From NCBI RefSeq assembly GCF_000818195.1, contig NZ_JTHL01000001.1:7399005-7431899 (forward strand): a DNA stretch of 32,895 nucleotides, in the 5' to 3' direction. The stretch's first letter is position 1, and the number at the start of each line of letters is the position of its first letter. This document shows positions 1-7,792 of this stretch, piece after piece. The stretch comes from Streptomyces sp. 150FB (GTDB lineage: Bacteria > Actinomycetota > Actinomycetes > Streptomycetales > Streptomycetaceae). Position numbers and translations under genes: made by a program. The notes beneath the pieces were generated by a model. It was not told the origin of the DNA. It made no database searches and saw only the letters and a list, made by a program, of their open reading frames with translations.

Positions 1-238
1 CGTACCTCCGCTCCCCGCCGCACCTCCGCTCCCCGCCGGCTCGCCGCGGACCCCGCCGGCGCCGGTCCCCTGGGCGACGGACCCCGCACAGCCACCGGTG
101 GCCTCCTGGGGAGCGGCCACGCTGCCCAGCAGCGAGCCGGTCACCCGCCGGCTGCGCCGAGTCGTCGAGAGCCTGCCTGACTGGGAGCCGCTGCCGCCCG
201 GCGAGTTCAGTGTGCGCCGCCCCGGCAGCCGGGCATGA
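1..238 (+). CDS. C-terminal end of an unrecognised proline-rich protein (5' truncated)
   Basis: An open frame runs from the left edge (first full codon at position 2) to a TGA at 236-238. The 78 visible residues begin with a stretch dominated by Pro, Ala and Leu. They end in a more structured-looking tail containing VTRRLRRVVESLPDWEPLPP. No catalytic motif can be seen. The stop overlaps the ATG of the next gene (ATGA), so the two are probably translationally coupled and in one operon with the AAA+ ATPase further on. The proline-rich part may be a flexible linker before a short C-terminal binding motif; that is inference. The start and the rest of the protein lie outside the window. Confidence 0.6.
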   Translation, partial: VPPLPAAPPLPAGSPRTPPAPVPWATDPAQPPVASWGAATLPSSEPVTRRLRRVVESLPDWEPLPPGEFSVRRPGSRA

Positions 239-798
239 CGACGCTGTGGGCGGGCGGTGGCAGCTACCAGGCGTGGGCCGACTATCTGGAGGGCTGGGCC
301 ACCGGCCGGACGGACGGCCCCCCGCCTCCCGCCCTCGACCCCGAGGACCTTCCCGCCGACACCTGGCAGCGCCTGCTCGTCCGCATCGGCGAGGCCGTGA
401 GCCTGCGGCTCCAGAACTGGGCCGACGCCATGATCACCGCGGTGTCGACCGCGCCCGACGAGTTCTCCGCGGGCCGGGCGCTGGCCCAGTCCCGGGTGGG
501 ACTGCGCGAGGTACGGGCGCTGGCGTCGCACCCGAGCCTGCCCGAGGACTTCAGCAAGCGGCTGCTGAAGGCTGTGGACCAGCGGACCCAGAACCTCCAG
601 AGCGCCATCGAGACGGAGTTGGACGGGGCGGTGGCGAAGGGGCAGGACCCGCGCTGGGTCGAGGCCCGCAGACGTACGGTCCGGGACAACCGGCTGACGG
701 CCGTACTGGACGACGACGCACGGGCGCCGGCCGCCGAGGCCCCGCACGTCTGGTCCTACGACCCGGCGGCGGGCCGGCGCCGGGTGATCGGCGACTGA
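235..798 (+). CDS. Unrecognised 187-aa protein encoded before an AAA+ ATPase
   Basis: The ATG at 235 overlaps the TGA of the preceding gene, which fixes the start. The 187-aa product has no signal peptide or membrane segment, so it is probably cytosolic. The central part (about residues 45-140) looks mainly helical and is rich in Arg, Glu, Leu and Ala, with repeated amphipathic segments (RLLVRIGEAVSLRLQNW, SKRLLKAVDQRTQNL). The N-terminus has a WAGGGSYQAWADYLEGWA segment rich in aromatic residues. I do not recognise the family. An 85-bp gap separates it from the downstream Ycf46-like ATPase. A conserved partner or substrate adaptor of that ATPase is possible, but this rests only on position. 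Confidence 0.7.
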   Translation: MTTLWAGGGSYQAWADYLEGWATGRTDGPPPPALDPEDLPADTWQRLLVRIGEAVSLRLQNWADAMITAVSTAPDEFSAGRALAQSRVGLREVRALASHPSLPEDFSKRLLKAVDQRTQNLQSAIETELDGAVAKGQDPRWVEARRRTVRDNRLTAVLDDDARAPAAEAPHVWSYDPAAGRRRVIGD

Positions 799-883
799 GC
801 CGCGCCGCCGGCCCGACAGATGAGCCAACTGGTCCGGACATCACCGGAACCGGCCGACAGGAGCGAAGGAGCAGGGGCACCGC

Positions 884-2449
884 ATGGCGAACTACCGCGA
901 GAGCCGGGGTGAGCTGGAGGGCTACCTCACGGCCCGCGTACCGGTCATCGGGATCCGTACCATCGAGCAACAGCGTGCGATGCGACTGATGAAGGAGATC
1001 GCGAGCCGGCCGAACCGGAGCGCCCAGCCCTTCTGGATCTACACCAGGGCGACCGGCCTGCGCGATCTGCGGACGAACATCGCTGTCCAGGACGACCGGT
1101 CCCTGACCGGCGCGATGGACTTCATGGCGTCGCAGTTCAGCGCCCGCCCCCGCGCCACCGTCATTCTCGTCGATCCGGACGGTCTGGACTCCGACGCCCC
1201 GATCACCCGGCATGTGGCGGAACTGGCCCGGCTCGCCGACTCCAACGCCGGCTGCATCGTCCTCATCACCGACAAGCCGATCTGGAGCGGACTCCAGCGG
1301 CTCGGCATGGGCCTTCAGCTCGACCTCCCGGACGCGGCCGAGATGTACGCGATCATCAGCGACTTCCTGGCCGACCACAAGGACCGGGTGCCGATCGCCT
1401 GGACGGCCGACGACGCGCGGCGCGCCTCGGAGTTCCTCGAGGGGGTGACCGAGGGCGAGGCGGTCAACCTGATGGCGACGGTCGCCGCCAAGGGATCGGT
1501 GGAGCAGGACGACGTCCTGGTGCTGGCCCGCTCGAAGGACCGGATCTTCAACGACCTGGCGGGACTGGAGCGGCTGAATCTCAAGTCGGCCGACCACGCC
1601 GTCGGCGGCCTGTCCAACCTGCGCGACTGGCTGGCCCGCAAGCAGCGGCTCATGCACGCGGATCTGCGCGGCACCGGCCTCAGACCACCGCGCGGAGTGC
1701 TGCTCGTGGGAGTCCCCGGCTGCGGCAAGTCGCTGTCGGCGAAGGCCGTCTCCCAGCAGTGGCAACTGCCCCTCTACCGGCTGGACATGGCCAGCATCCA
1801 CGGCATGTACCTGGGGGAGTCGGAGAACCGCATGCGCGACGCGCTCGCGACGGCGGACCGGGTGTCGCCGTGCATCCTGTGGATCGACGAGATCGAGAAG
1901 GGCCTCGCAGGCGGCAACGACTCGACCGGTGTGCCGCAGCGGGTACTGGGCCAATTCCTCTTCTGGCTACAGGAGTCGCAGTCGCGGGCCTTTGTCGTCG
2001 CCACCGCCAACGACGTGCGCAAGCTGCCCCCGGAACTCCTGCGCAAGGGGCGCTTCGACGAGCTGTTCTTCGTCGACCTGCCGGACGAGCAGGACCGCAA
2101 GGAGATCATCGAGCTGTACTACCGGCGTTACGTCAAGGCCGAGCCGGACCCGGACCAGGTGCAGAGCCTGGTGGACATCTCCGACGGTTTCGCGGGCTCC
2201 GACATCGAGTCGGCGCTGCACGACGTGGGCGCCGAGGTGCTGCTGAACGGTGGAGCCGAGGCGCTCCACCCGGCCTTCGTCCTCAATACCTTCGCCAATA
2301 CGAACCCGCTGAGCCGCACCAATCCCGAACAGGTCGACGACATCCGGGCCTGGGGCCGCGAACGGGCGGTCCCGGCGGGCCGCCAGAACCCGAACGACGC
2401 AGGCCCGGGCGCCACCGCGGCCCGCAGGGTGGTGTTCCTGGGCGAATGA
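884..2449 (+). CDS. Ycf46-like AAA+ ATPase
   Basis: This is a 521-aa cytosolic AAA+ ATPase. A G/A-rich ribosome-binding stretch (GGAGCAGGGGC) precedes the ATG. Residues about 1-230 match the style of the Ycf46 N-terminal domain, with a degenerate P-loop-like fold (RVPVIGIRTIEQQRAMRLM). The AAA core follows: Walker A GVPGCGKS at 276-283, Walker B CILWIDEIE at 330-338 (D335, E336), sensor 1 VVATAND, and an arginine-finger region LPPELLRKGRFDELFFVDLP, which is a Ycf46 hallmark. The small helical lid contains GFAGSDIE. Ycf46 is known from plastids and cyanobacteria, where it is linked to photosynthesis and inorganic carbon use; in non-photosynthetic bacteria its role is unclear. The neighbours are two unrecognised proteins, so the substrate cannot be named. 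Proteasomal and FtsH-type ATPases are less likely: no coiled coil, OB domain or protease domain is visible. Confidence 0.88.
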   Translation: MANYRESRGELEGYLTARVPVIGIRTIEQQRAMRLMKEIASRPNRSAQPFWIYTRATGLRDLRTNIAVQDDRSLTGAMDFMASQFSARPRATVILVDPDGLDSDAPITRHVAELARLADSNAGCIVLITDKPIWSGLQRLGMGLQLDLPDAAEMYAIISDFLADHKDRVPIAWTADDARRASEFLEGVTEGEAVNLMATVAAKGSVEQDDVLVLARSKDRIFNDLAGLERLNLKSADHAVGGLSNLRDWLARKQRLMHADLRGTGLRPPRGVLLVGVPGCGKSLSAKAVSQQWQLPLYRLDMASIHGMYLGESENRMRDALATADRVSPCILWIDEIEKGLAGGNDSTGVPQRVLGQFLFWLQESQSRAFVVATANDVRKLPPELLRKGRFDELFFVDLPDEQDRKEIIELYYRRYVKAEPDPDQVQSLVDISDGFAGSDIESALHDVGAEVLLNGGAEALHPAFVLNTFANTNPLSRTNPEQVDDIRAWGRERAVPAGRQNPNDAGPGATAARRVVFLGE

Positions 2450-2488
2450 GGGGCGCGCCCGCCGCTCCCCGGTCGGCCCGAGCGACAC

Positions 2489-2899
2489 TCAGCGGGTGCC
2501 CTCCCGTGGATCCGACCGGCTGAGCTTCTCCGCGACCCGCTCGCGGAGAAGCTCGTACTCCTCCCGGAGCCGACGCCACTCGGCGGCCGGCGGCCGCGGT
2601 ATGACGGTGCCTCCGACGACCACCTCCTCCGGCCCGAACTGCTCCCGGGTCAGGTCGATCTCGATGCCCGAACCCAGCCGGTTCCACCAGTGGTAGTCCG
2701 TGCGCTCACCGCCGACATGGACCTCTCCGCGTATCAGCTCGCCGCCCAGCAGATCGTTGACGACCATCGCGGTCACCCCGCACTGGTCCCGGGCCGGATT
2801 GTCCGAGCTCCAGCGCGGCCGGAACTCCGGGGTGCACGTCTCGGCGCTCCAACTGTCACGGAGGGCGCGCTCGATGTCGGTGAGAAGCAATGTCGTCAT
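2489..2899 (-). CDS. YunG-like conserved protein
   Basis: This 136-aa protein resembles the YunG family of Bacillus and actinobacteria. Shared features are an N-terminal TDIERALRDSWSAETC segment, a central NPARDQCGVTAMVVNDLLGG segment, a DYHWWNRL motif and EIDLTREQF. The Cys at the start of a helix, the later His and then Asp are arranged as in papain-like or transglutaminase-like folds, but no activity is established that I know of. The ATG at 2899 is preferred over ATGs at 2908 and 2923 because a GAGG lies 9 nt upstream of it. The gene converges with the AAA+ gene (39-nt gap) and diverges from the WXG-type cassette. The 218-bp divergent spacer (2900-3117) must hold both promoters; I saw no unambiguous -35/-10 pair there. 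Confidence 0.75.
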   Translation of the reverse strand: MTTLLLTDIERALRDSWSAETCTPEFRPRWSSDNPARDQCGVTAMVVNDLLGGELIRGEVHVGGERTDYHWWNRLGSGIEIDLTREQFGPEEVVVGGTVIPRPPAAEWRRLREEYELLRERVAEKLSRSDPREGTR

Positions 2900-3117
2900 G
2901 ACGGTCATCCTCGCAGCGGGCACTGACAGTGGAGGGCGGCGCGGAAGACCCTACGAATTCGCCGCAGCACACGATCCCCGACAACCGGTCAACCCTTGGC
3001 GCAAAAGGGGGACATGACGGAACGGCAGATGGGATCGTATGCGAGAGTTTGCGGCTTGAGCGAATCAGCGCGCCCGACGGGCGCTGAAGTGAACGGCACC
3101 TGGGGAGGGGCTTGTTC

Positions 3118-3597
3118 GTGGCATGGGACGAGTGGGAGCGCATGAAGGACGCCGCCGCCGGTCAGGACTCGACGGCGATGCGGCTCAATCAGGCCGACGC
3201 CGGGGGCGGGGGTGGCGGCGGCCCGTTCGGTGATCTGGTGGTGAATCAGGACGACCTGGGCGCCGTGGGCCACGATGCCTTCGTGCTCCACTCCCAACTG
3301 CACAAGCAGGCCGACATCGCGGGAGCGGGGGCGGGCAAGGACGGCGTCGGATCCACGGCGCAGGCGGCCGCCGACCTCAAGAGCGGGAGCTTCTCCCTCG
3401 GGCCGGCACTCGCGACGACGGTGGAGATGTGGACCTCCCAGGTGAAGAGTGTGCTTCAGGCCTGTGCGCACATCTCGAACCATCTCGACTACACGAAAAG
3501 GCTCCACGCCGTGGACGACGTGAAGATCGCCGCCGACCTCCCCGACCTCGATGGTCTGCCGTTACCGGTGTCGCGGCTCAACGAGTACTTCAAGTAG
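3118..3597 (+). CDS. Small WXG100/ESX-like partner protein with a TTA codon
   Basis: This 159-aa protein has no signal peptide. It opens with an acidic helix (VAWDEWERMKDAAAG), has a GGGGGGG run near residue 30, then a helical region ending EMWTSQVKSVLQACAHISNHL, and a short C-terminal tail. The GTG at 3118 lies 7 nt after GGAGGGG, whereas the TTG at 3112 would be too close, so GTG is chosen. Length, leaderless export style and position before a WXG-headed large protein suggest a type VII-associated partner or chaperone; this is inference, as no canonical WXG motif is present. Residue 149 is encoded by TTA (3562-3564). In Streptomyces TTA needs the bldA tRNA, so full-length product should be limited to late growth or development. 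It probably heads an operon with the next two genes (8-nt gap). Confidence 0.7.
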   Translation: MAWDEWERMKDAAAGQDSTAMRLNQADAGGGGGGGPFGDLVVNQDDLGAVGHDAFVLHSQLHKQADIAGAGAGKDGVGSTAQAAADLKSGSFSLGPALATTVEMWTSQVKSVLQACAHISNHLDYTKRLHAVDDVKIAADLPDLDGLPLPVSRLNEYFK

Positions 3598-3605
3598 GGG
3601 TGGCA

Positions 3606-5900
3606 GTGAGTTTCACGTACTCGGATCTGATCGGGCTCCCCCTGGGGAACCTGGGAACCGCGGTCTCGGACTGGCGGACCACTGTCCTCAACCTCAAGAC
3701 GCTGGCGTCGGACGCGCAATCGGGCATGAAAGCGAAGGCGGACAAGGCGCGATGGGCCGGTGAGAACGCCACCGTGACCCGGAGCTTCGTCGACAAGACC
3801 GCGAAGGAGTTCAAGGACCTCCACGCCGAGGCCGACAGCATCTGCCATGTGCTCGAAGACGCGCACACCGAACTCGTCAAAATCCAGACGTCCGTGAAGA
3901 AGGCCGTGGAGGTGGACGCGGTGGGTCTGGGCGTGACGGTCCAGGACATCGGTGGCGGCAAGGTCCGGTGCTTCTTCACCCACGTTCGCGGCGACAAGGA
4001 CCAGTACACGCAGGATCAGCTCGACGCGAAGCAGGAGCTGGAGAGTCGGATCAACCGTCACATCTCCCACGCCGCGGAGATCGACGCCTCGGCAGCACGC
4101 GCCCTCGGTAAGAGCACCGGCGACGACGCCCACAACGCCGGACACGCCACGTACGCGTCGCTCAACGACGCACAGGCGGAACGAGCCCTGGAGCTCGCGA
4201 AAAAGGGCGCCAGCATGTCCGACAAGGAGCTGGCGGAGTTCAACCAGTTGATCAAGTGGAACGGCACGGAGAAGGACGGCGACTTCGCCACGCAGTTCTA
4301 CGAGGGTCTCGGGGGACCGGAGAAGACCCTCGAGTTCTACGCGGAGATGTCGATCGACGGTACCCATGCCGACGCGACCAAGACCCGCCTCGCCGCAGTC
4401 GCCGAACTGCAACGGAACATGGGCAACGCACTCGGCGTGGCCACGGACCCGGACAGCGCCAGGCACCTGCCGAGCAGTTGGGGTGCGGAGTTCCGCAAGC
4501 TGGGAACTCAGCCGATCGGGTCGGGACCCTATGAGAGGAACAAACCCTTCGGCTACCAGGTCCTCGGCGGGCTCCTACGCTACGGAAGCTACGACCCGCG
4601 CTTCCTCGATCCGATCGCGGAGCACGTCGCCCAACTGCACAAGGAGGACCCCGCCAGGTTCTCCGGGAACGCCCCGATGGGCAGCAAGGACATCTACGGC
4701 TTCAATCCCTCCGGGAAGCTCGGCAGCGGCAACGACCCGCTCAACAGCGTGCTGGAAGCCCTCGGCCACAGCCCCGAGGCGTCGGAGAAGTTCTTTACCG
4801 ACACCCCGACCGCGTACAACGAGGACGGCACGGTCAAATCCGGCGGCTCGGTGGGCTTCGTCTCGTATCTCGACCTGTTCACCGACAAGGACTTCGACTG
4901 GACGGCCGACACGAACGACACGAACCTCCTGGCGGACGAGGACAAGACGAAGACCGCTCTGACCTACGGTCCGCAGGCTCTGGGCCACGCGCTGGAGTCG
5001 GCCACGACGGGACGGCCGTACGACGGCGACGACATGGCCCCGGCGATCAGTCACAGCCCAGAGCGGGCCAAGCTGGTGAGTGACATCGTCGATAAGTTCG
5101 GGTCGCACCCCGAACTCATCCGGCACAACGAAAACGGCGAGATGGATGGGTCGGGTCCGCTGTACGGGATGCGAGAGAGTCTCGGTGACATCACCGCCGA
5201 GTACATGGCGGATTTTCAGGGAGCTCTCGGCCAGACTGACAATGAGCTCTTTTCGCCCTTCGGTACTTCTGCGGATCTGCGGGCGAATTCGGCTCAGAGG
5301 TTCCTGGCGGAGGTGGGTCAGGACCCGGGCGCCTACGCATCCATCACCAGTGCCCAGCAGGCTTATACGGCGAATGCCGTGAACGAGGTACTCAATGGCG
5401 ACAGTAATTCCACTGTCGCTGATGCGGAGCGGCTCAGGAGCGCCACGCATCCGGGTGGCGTTATCGCCGGAATCATGAGTGAGTCGCGCGCCGATGCGGT
5501 CCTGGACTACCACAGTGCCGCAGACAAGGAATTCAATGAGGCGGCCTCTGACAAACAGAAGTGGGCCGATCGAATTCTGAGCGTCGGGGTTGACAATACT
5601 GTGGGAAAGGTTCCCATCCTGGGTGAAGTCGTTGGATGGGCATCCAGCGATATTCAGGACAGCATCATGAAGAGTATTGAGCAGGACTCCGCAGATCAAG
5701 CTGCAACGGATGCCGACGACAAGTACGCGGAGGGGCGGGCTGCTGTGATGACTTCTGCTGGTGCCGCTGTCGTGGCGGCGGCTCGCAACGGCGATTTTAA
5801 TTCTGACACCATACAAGACCTTTGTGACTCTGCCGGGAATGGTGCAGATGGTGGTTTCTCCGTAGGTTCTGGTATGAAAAGGGCGGGGGACGCGTCGTGA
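3606..5900 (+). CDS. WXG-headed DUF6571-like large protein, probable type VII-type substrate
   Basis: This 764-aa protein starts at GTG 3606, 5 nt after AGGGG (GTG 3600 is a possible alternative). It has no signal peptide. Residues about 1-110 form a helical hairpin-like segment with W50-A51-G52 at the turn, as in WXG100/LXG domains. The middle (about 170-560) has DUF6571-like sequence (FYEGLGGPEKTLEFYAEM, LQRNMGNALGVATD, GLLRYGSYDPRFLDPIAEHVA). The C-terminus contains KVPILGEVVGWASSDI, an Ala-rich helix and a Gly/Ser-rich tail. No toxin catalytic motif is visible. Its stop overlaps the GTG of the lipoprotein gene. Base composition falls in the last third: the block 5641-5700 has 29 G+C of 60, while 4321-4380 has 36 of 60. 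A polymorphic toxin or surface protein are both possible; the function is unknown. Confidence 0.75.
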   Translation: MSFTYSDLIGLPLGNLGTAVSDWRTTVLNLKTLASDAQSGMKAKADKARWAGENATVTRSFVDKTAKEFKDLHAEADSICHVLEDAHTELVKIQTSVKKAVEVDAVGLGVTVQDIGGGKVRCFFTHVRGDKDQYTQDQLDAKQELESRINRHISHAAEIDASAARALGKSTGDDAHNAGHATYASLNDAQAERALELAKKGASMSDKELAEFNQLIKWNGTEKDGDFATQFYEGLGGPEKTLEFYAEMSIDGTHADATKTRLAAVAELQRNMGNALGVATDPDSARHLPSSWGAEFRKLGTQPIGSGPYERNKPFGYQVLGGLLRYGSYDPRFLDPIAEHVAQLHKEDPARFSGNAPMGSKDIYGFNPSGKLGSGNDPLNSVLEALGHSPEASEKFFTDTPTAYNEDGTVKSGGSVGFVSYLDLFTDKDFDWTADTNDTNLLADEDKTKTALTYGPQALGHALESATTGRPYDGDDMAPAISHSPERAKLVSDIVDKFGSHPELIRHNENGEMDGSGPLYGMRESLGDITAEYMADFQGALGQTDNELFSPFGTSADLRANSAQRFLAEVGQDPGAYASITSAQQAYTANAVNEVLNGDSNSTVADAERLRSATHPGGVIAGIMSESRADAVLDYHSAADKEFNEAASDKQKWADRILSVGVDNTVGKVPILGEVVGWASSDIQDSIMKSIEQDSADQAATDADDKYAEGRAAVMTSAGAAVVAAARNGDFNSDTIQDLCDSAGNGADGGFSVGSGMKRAGDAS

Positions 5901-6433
5901 CGAAGTGGATTCTGGTCAGTACCGCTGGGGCGGTCGCTCTCTGCGGTCTCGTGGCGTGCTCCGGTGAGGGGCAAAAATACGAAATACCGAAAAAACTTTG
6001 CGATGCTCCGGTGGACAACAATCTTCTCAAGCCGCTGTTGCCTGACGGCCGGAAGGTGGAGACTCTCAAGGAGTTCTCGAAGGTATCGCCACCGCACCAG
6101 TTCTGCGACGTCATGGTCGATGGTGATATCGATCTGTCCACGGAAGGTATTTGGCAGAAGTCCGGCTTCACCGCCAAAGACGCGGCGAAGCAAACGCTGG
6201 TATTCAATACCCGCTCAACCCAGCACGGAACGTTTGAGGTATGGGACACCGGTGCGATCACGGTGTTCGACTGCAAGACTGAGAAATGGAACACCCCTCG
6301 CTACTCTCTCAGGTCTCGCTATTCTCTCAGGGTCTACGCACCCCGAACAGAGGAAAACCTGGGCGACCAGATCGAGCGTTTCCTCACCGTCTACGCCAAG
6401 GAGTACCGCAAGACGCTCCACTGCCAGCCCTGA
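5897..6433 (+). CDS. Lipoprotein, possible partner or immunity protein of the DUF6571-like protein
   Basis: GTG 5897 overlaps the preceding TGA, so translation is probably coupled. The 178-aa product has an N-terminal hydrophobic segment ending in a lipobox LVAC with Cys21, so it should be an anchored lipoprotein on the outer face of the membrane. The mature part (about 157 aa) contains Cys residues at KLCD, QFCDV, FDCK and LHCQP, which could form two disulfides. It is predicted to be mixed alpha/beta. The sequence is less G+C-rich than its neighbours (31 of 60 in 5941-6000). RYSLRS/RYSLRV is an in-frame duplication of six residues. A lipoprotein encoded directly after a large secreted protein could be an immunity or anchoring partner; this is inference from position. 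Confidence 0.75.
   Translation: MTKWILVSTAGAVALCGLVACSGEGQKYEIPKKLCDAPVDNNLLKPLLPDGRKVETLKEFSKVSPPHQFCDVMVDGDIDLSTEGIWQKSGFTAKDAAKQTLVFNTRSTQHGTFEVWDTGAITVFDCKTEKWNTPRYSLRSRYSLRVYAPRTEENLGDQIERFLTVYAKEYRKTLHCQP
6297..6332 (+). repeat. 18-bp tandem duplication inside the lipoprotein gene
   Basis: Two adjacent 18-bp units (6297-6314 and 6315-6332) differ at only two positions. They keep the reading frame and encode RYSLRS then RYSLRV. The high identity, including silent sites, points to a recent slippage or duplication event. Confidence 0.85.
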
Positions 6434-6448
6434 CCCGCGACACGCAGG

Positions 6449-6886
6449 TCAGACGTCGCCGCCGGCGAGCAGTGCCCGCTCCCACGGGGACAGCTCCTCG
6501 TCCGGCGGGAGTTGCCTCGCCGCGGAGTAGCGGGACCTGCCCACGGATACCTTCAGGACCTGGACCGGGAAGATCAGGAACTTGCGCTTCCTTCTGATGG
6601 TCGCGCCGCCGGAGAAGATCTGTGTCAGCACGGCGCCGAGGTGGCGAGGGGGCACGTCCTCGATGATCCAGTCGTCCACGACGAGCCGTACCTTCCGCGG
6701 GGACGACGTCTTTCCCGTCACGGCGATGTACACGTCGGAATGGGCGACCCGGCCGGACCAGTCCGCGAACCAGTTGCGCCGCACGAGGGTCCGCTGATCG
6801 AGTACGGCGCTCCGCGCACCGGCGGAGTGCAGCGCTGCCTCGGCCTCTGCCACCACGGGAAGCTTCTCGCTCTGTTCCGAGGCCAT
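6449..6886 (-). CDS. Unrecognised 145-aa protein
   Basis: The ATG at 6886 is preceded by GGAAGG with an 8-nt spacer, which decides the start; the frame stays open further upstream but without a good ribosome-binding site. The 145-aa product has no signal peptide or clear membrane helix. It has a run of beta-like segments (SDVYIAVTGKT, RKVRLVVDDWIIEDV), then a helix (HLGAVLTQIFSGG), a basic patch RRKRKF and an acidic C-terminus LPPDEELSPWERALL. The family is not recognised. The gene converges closely (15-nt gap) with the lipoprotein gene and may not belong to that cassette. Confidence 0.6.
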   Translation of the reverse strand: MASEQSEKLPVVAEAEAALHSAGARSAVLDQRTLVRRNWFADWSGRVAHSDVYIAVTGKTSSPRKVRLVVDDWIIEDVPPRHLGAVLTQIFSGGATIRRKRKFLIFPVQVLKVSVGRSRYSAARQLPPDEELSPWERALLAGGDV

Positions 6887-7140
6887 CGAAGAAACCTTCC
6901 ACACGTTCGGGTACGGGACCGGGGTGAAGCGGTTGCGGCGACAGTAGCCGATCCGCCCCGGGCGCCGGGCCGACGGCGGGAGGGCGTCGCCGTAGTCCGC
7001 GCGGTGTCTGGTTCCTACCGGTCTGTGTCCCGGTTCTGTAACACGACGTAGCCGTACAACTTCCCTGCGACGACGGCAGTCCAACTGGTGTGACGTCGGT
7101 CCGGCGTCGCACGCAGAGAGCCACATCAGGGGGAAACAAC

Positions 7141-7653
7141 ATGAAGCTCACTCGTCGGGTCACCGTGGCCGGCGCCGCCGTAGCGGCCGTGGCCGGGGCC
7201 GCGCTCGCCTTCGCACCGGTCGCGGACGCCGCCGCCGCGCCCACGTCCCTGACAGCCCGGACCGCGGCTGCCACGGTCACCAGCGTCACTCCGGCCGTCG
7301 TGGCCAAGCCGGCCGGCACGGTCGCGCCGTACAACGGGGCCTGCGGCACGGGGTACGGCGTCGTCAACTCCGCCGAGATCGGTGTGGAGGGCACCGTCTA
7401 CCTCACGTACAGCCGGGCCACCGGCGACAACTGCGTCGTGACCATCCGTAACACCCCGGGGAGGGCTGTCCCGATGGTCGCGCAGCTCACCGTCACCTCC
7501 ACGAGCGAGACGGCGGCCGACAACGGCAACTACACCACCTACGCCGGCCCGGTGTACCTCCACGCGGCAGGCAGGTGCGTCAACTGGTACGGCGCGATCA
7601 ACGGGGCCTCGAACGGCAAGATCGGAACGAACTGCTCCGCACTCGCGCGCTGA
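7141..7653 (+). CDS. SapA-like spore-associated secreted protein
   Basis: This 170-aa protein resembles Streptomyces spore-associated protein A. AGGGGG lies 7 nt before the ATG. It has a classic Sec signal (MKLTRRV, then an Ala/Val-rich core) with likely cleavage near residues 30-31. The mature domain (about 75-170) holds the family pattern CGTGYGVVNSAEIG, GTVYLTYSRATGDNCVVTIRN, YAGPVYLHAAGRCVNWYG and a final NCSAL. Four Cys suggest two disulfides. Family members are released with spores or aerial mycelium; their molecular role is unknown. The gene stands alone, facing the GH87 gene, with a strong hairpin between them. Confidence 0.82.
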   Translation: MKLTRRVTVAGAAVAAVAGAALAFAPVADAAAAPTSLTARTAAATVTSVTPAVVAKPAGTVAPYNGACGTGYGVVNSAEIGVEGTVYLTYSRATGDNCVVTIRNTPGRAVPMVAQLTVTSTSETAADNGNYTTYAGPVYLHAAGRCVNWYGAINGASNGKIGTNCSALAR

Positions 7654-7705
7654 CCACATCACACCAAGGGTCCTGAACCAGCACGGCCCTGACCGCACCA
7701 CACGT

Positions 7706-7758
7706 GGTCCCGGCCTCGACGGAGCCGCCTCAGCGGCATCCGTCTCGGCCGGGACCAT
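7706..7758. terminator. Long bidirectional hairpin between the sapA-like and GH87 genes
   Basis: Arms at 7706-7723 and 7741-7758 pair with only a two-base internal mismatch, and an inner stem (7725-7729 with 7734-7738, loop CTCA) extends the structure. There is no U-tract, which is normal in Streptomyces. It lies between two convergent genes and can serve both. Confidence 0.75.
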
Positions 7759-7792
7759 CAGCCTGTCCAGGGCAGTCCGACAGAAGGGGTTA

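Noticed and set aside
551..1954. 467-codon minus-strand frame opposite the AAA+ ATPase gene
   Set aside because: It reads as Arg/Val/Asp-rich low-complexity protein with no domain, while the plus strand carries full AAA+ motifs. It is a high-G+C antisense artefact.
1..2449. Contractile injection system ATPase operon
   Set aside because: No sheath, tube, baseplate or LysM gene is visible, and the ATPase is closer to Ycf46 in its arginine-finger region.
3606..5900. Named toxin domain at the C-terminus of the DUF6571-like protein
   Set aside because: No nuclease, deaminase or ADP-ribosyltransferase motif could be seen; the tail is Ala/Gly/Ser-rich, so no activity is claimed.
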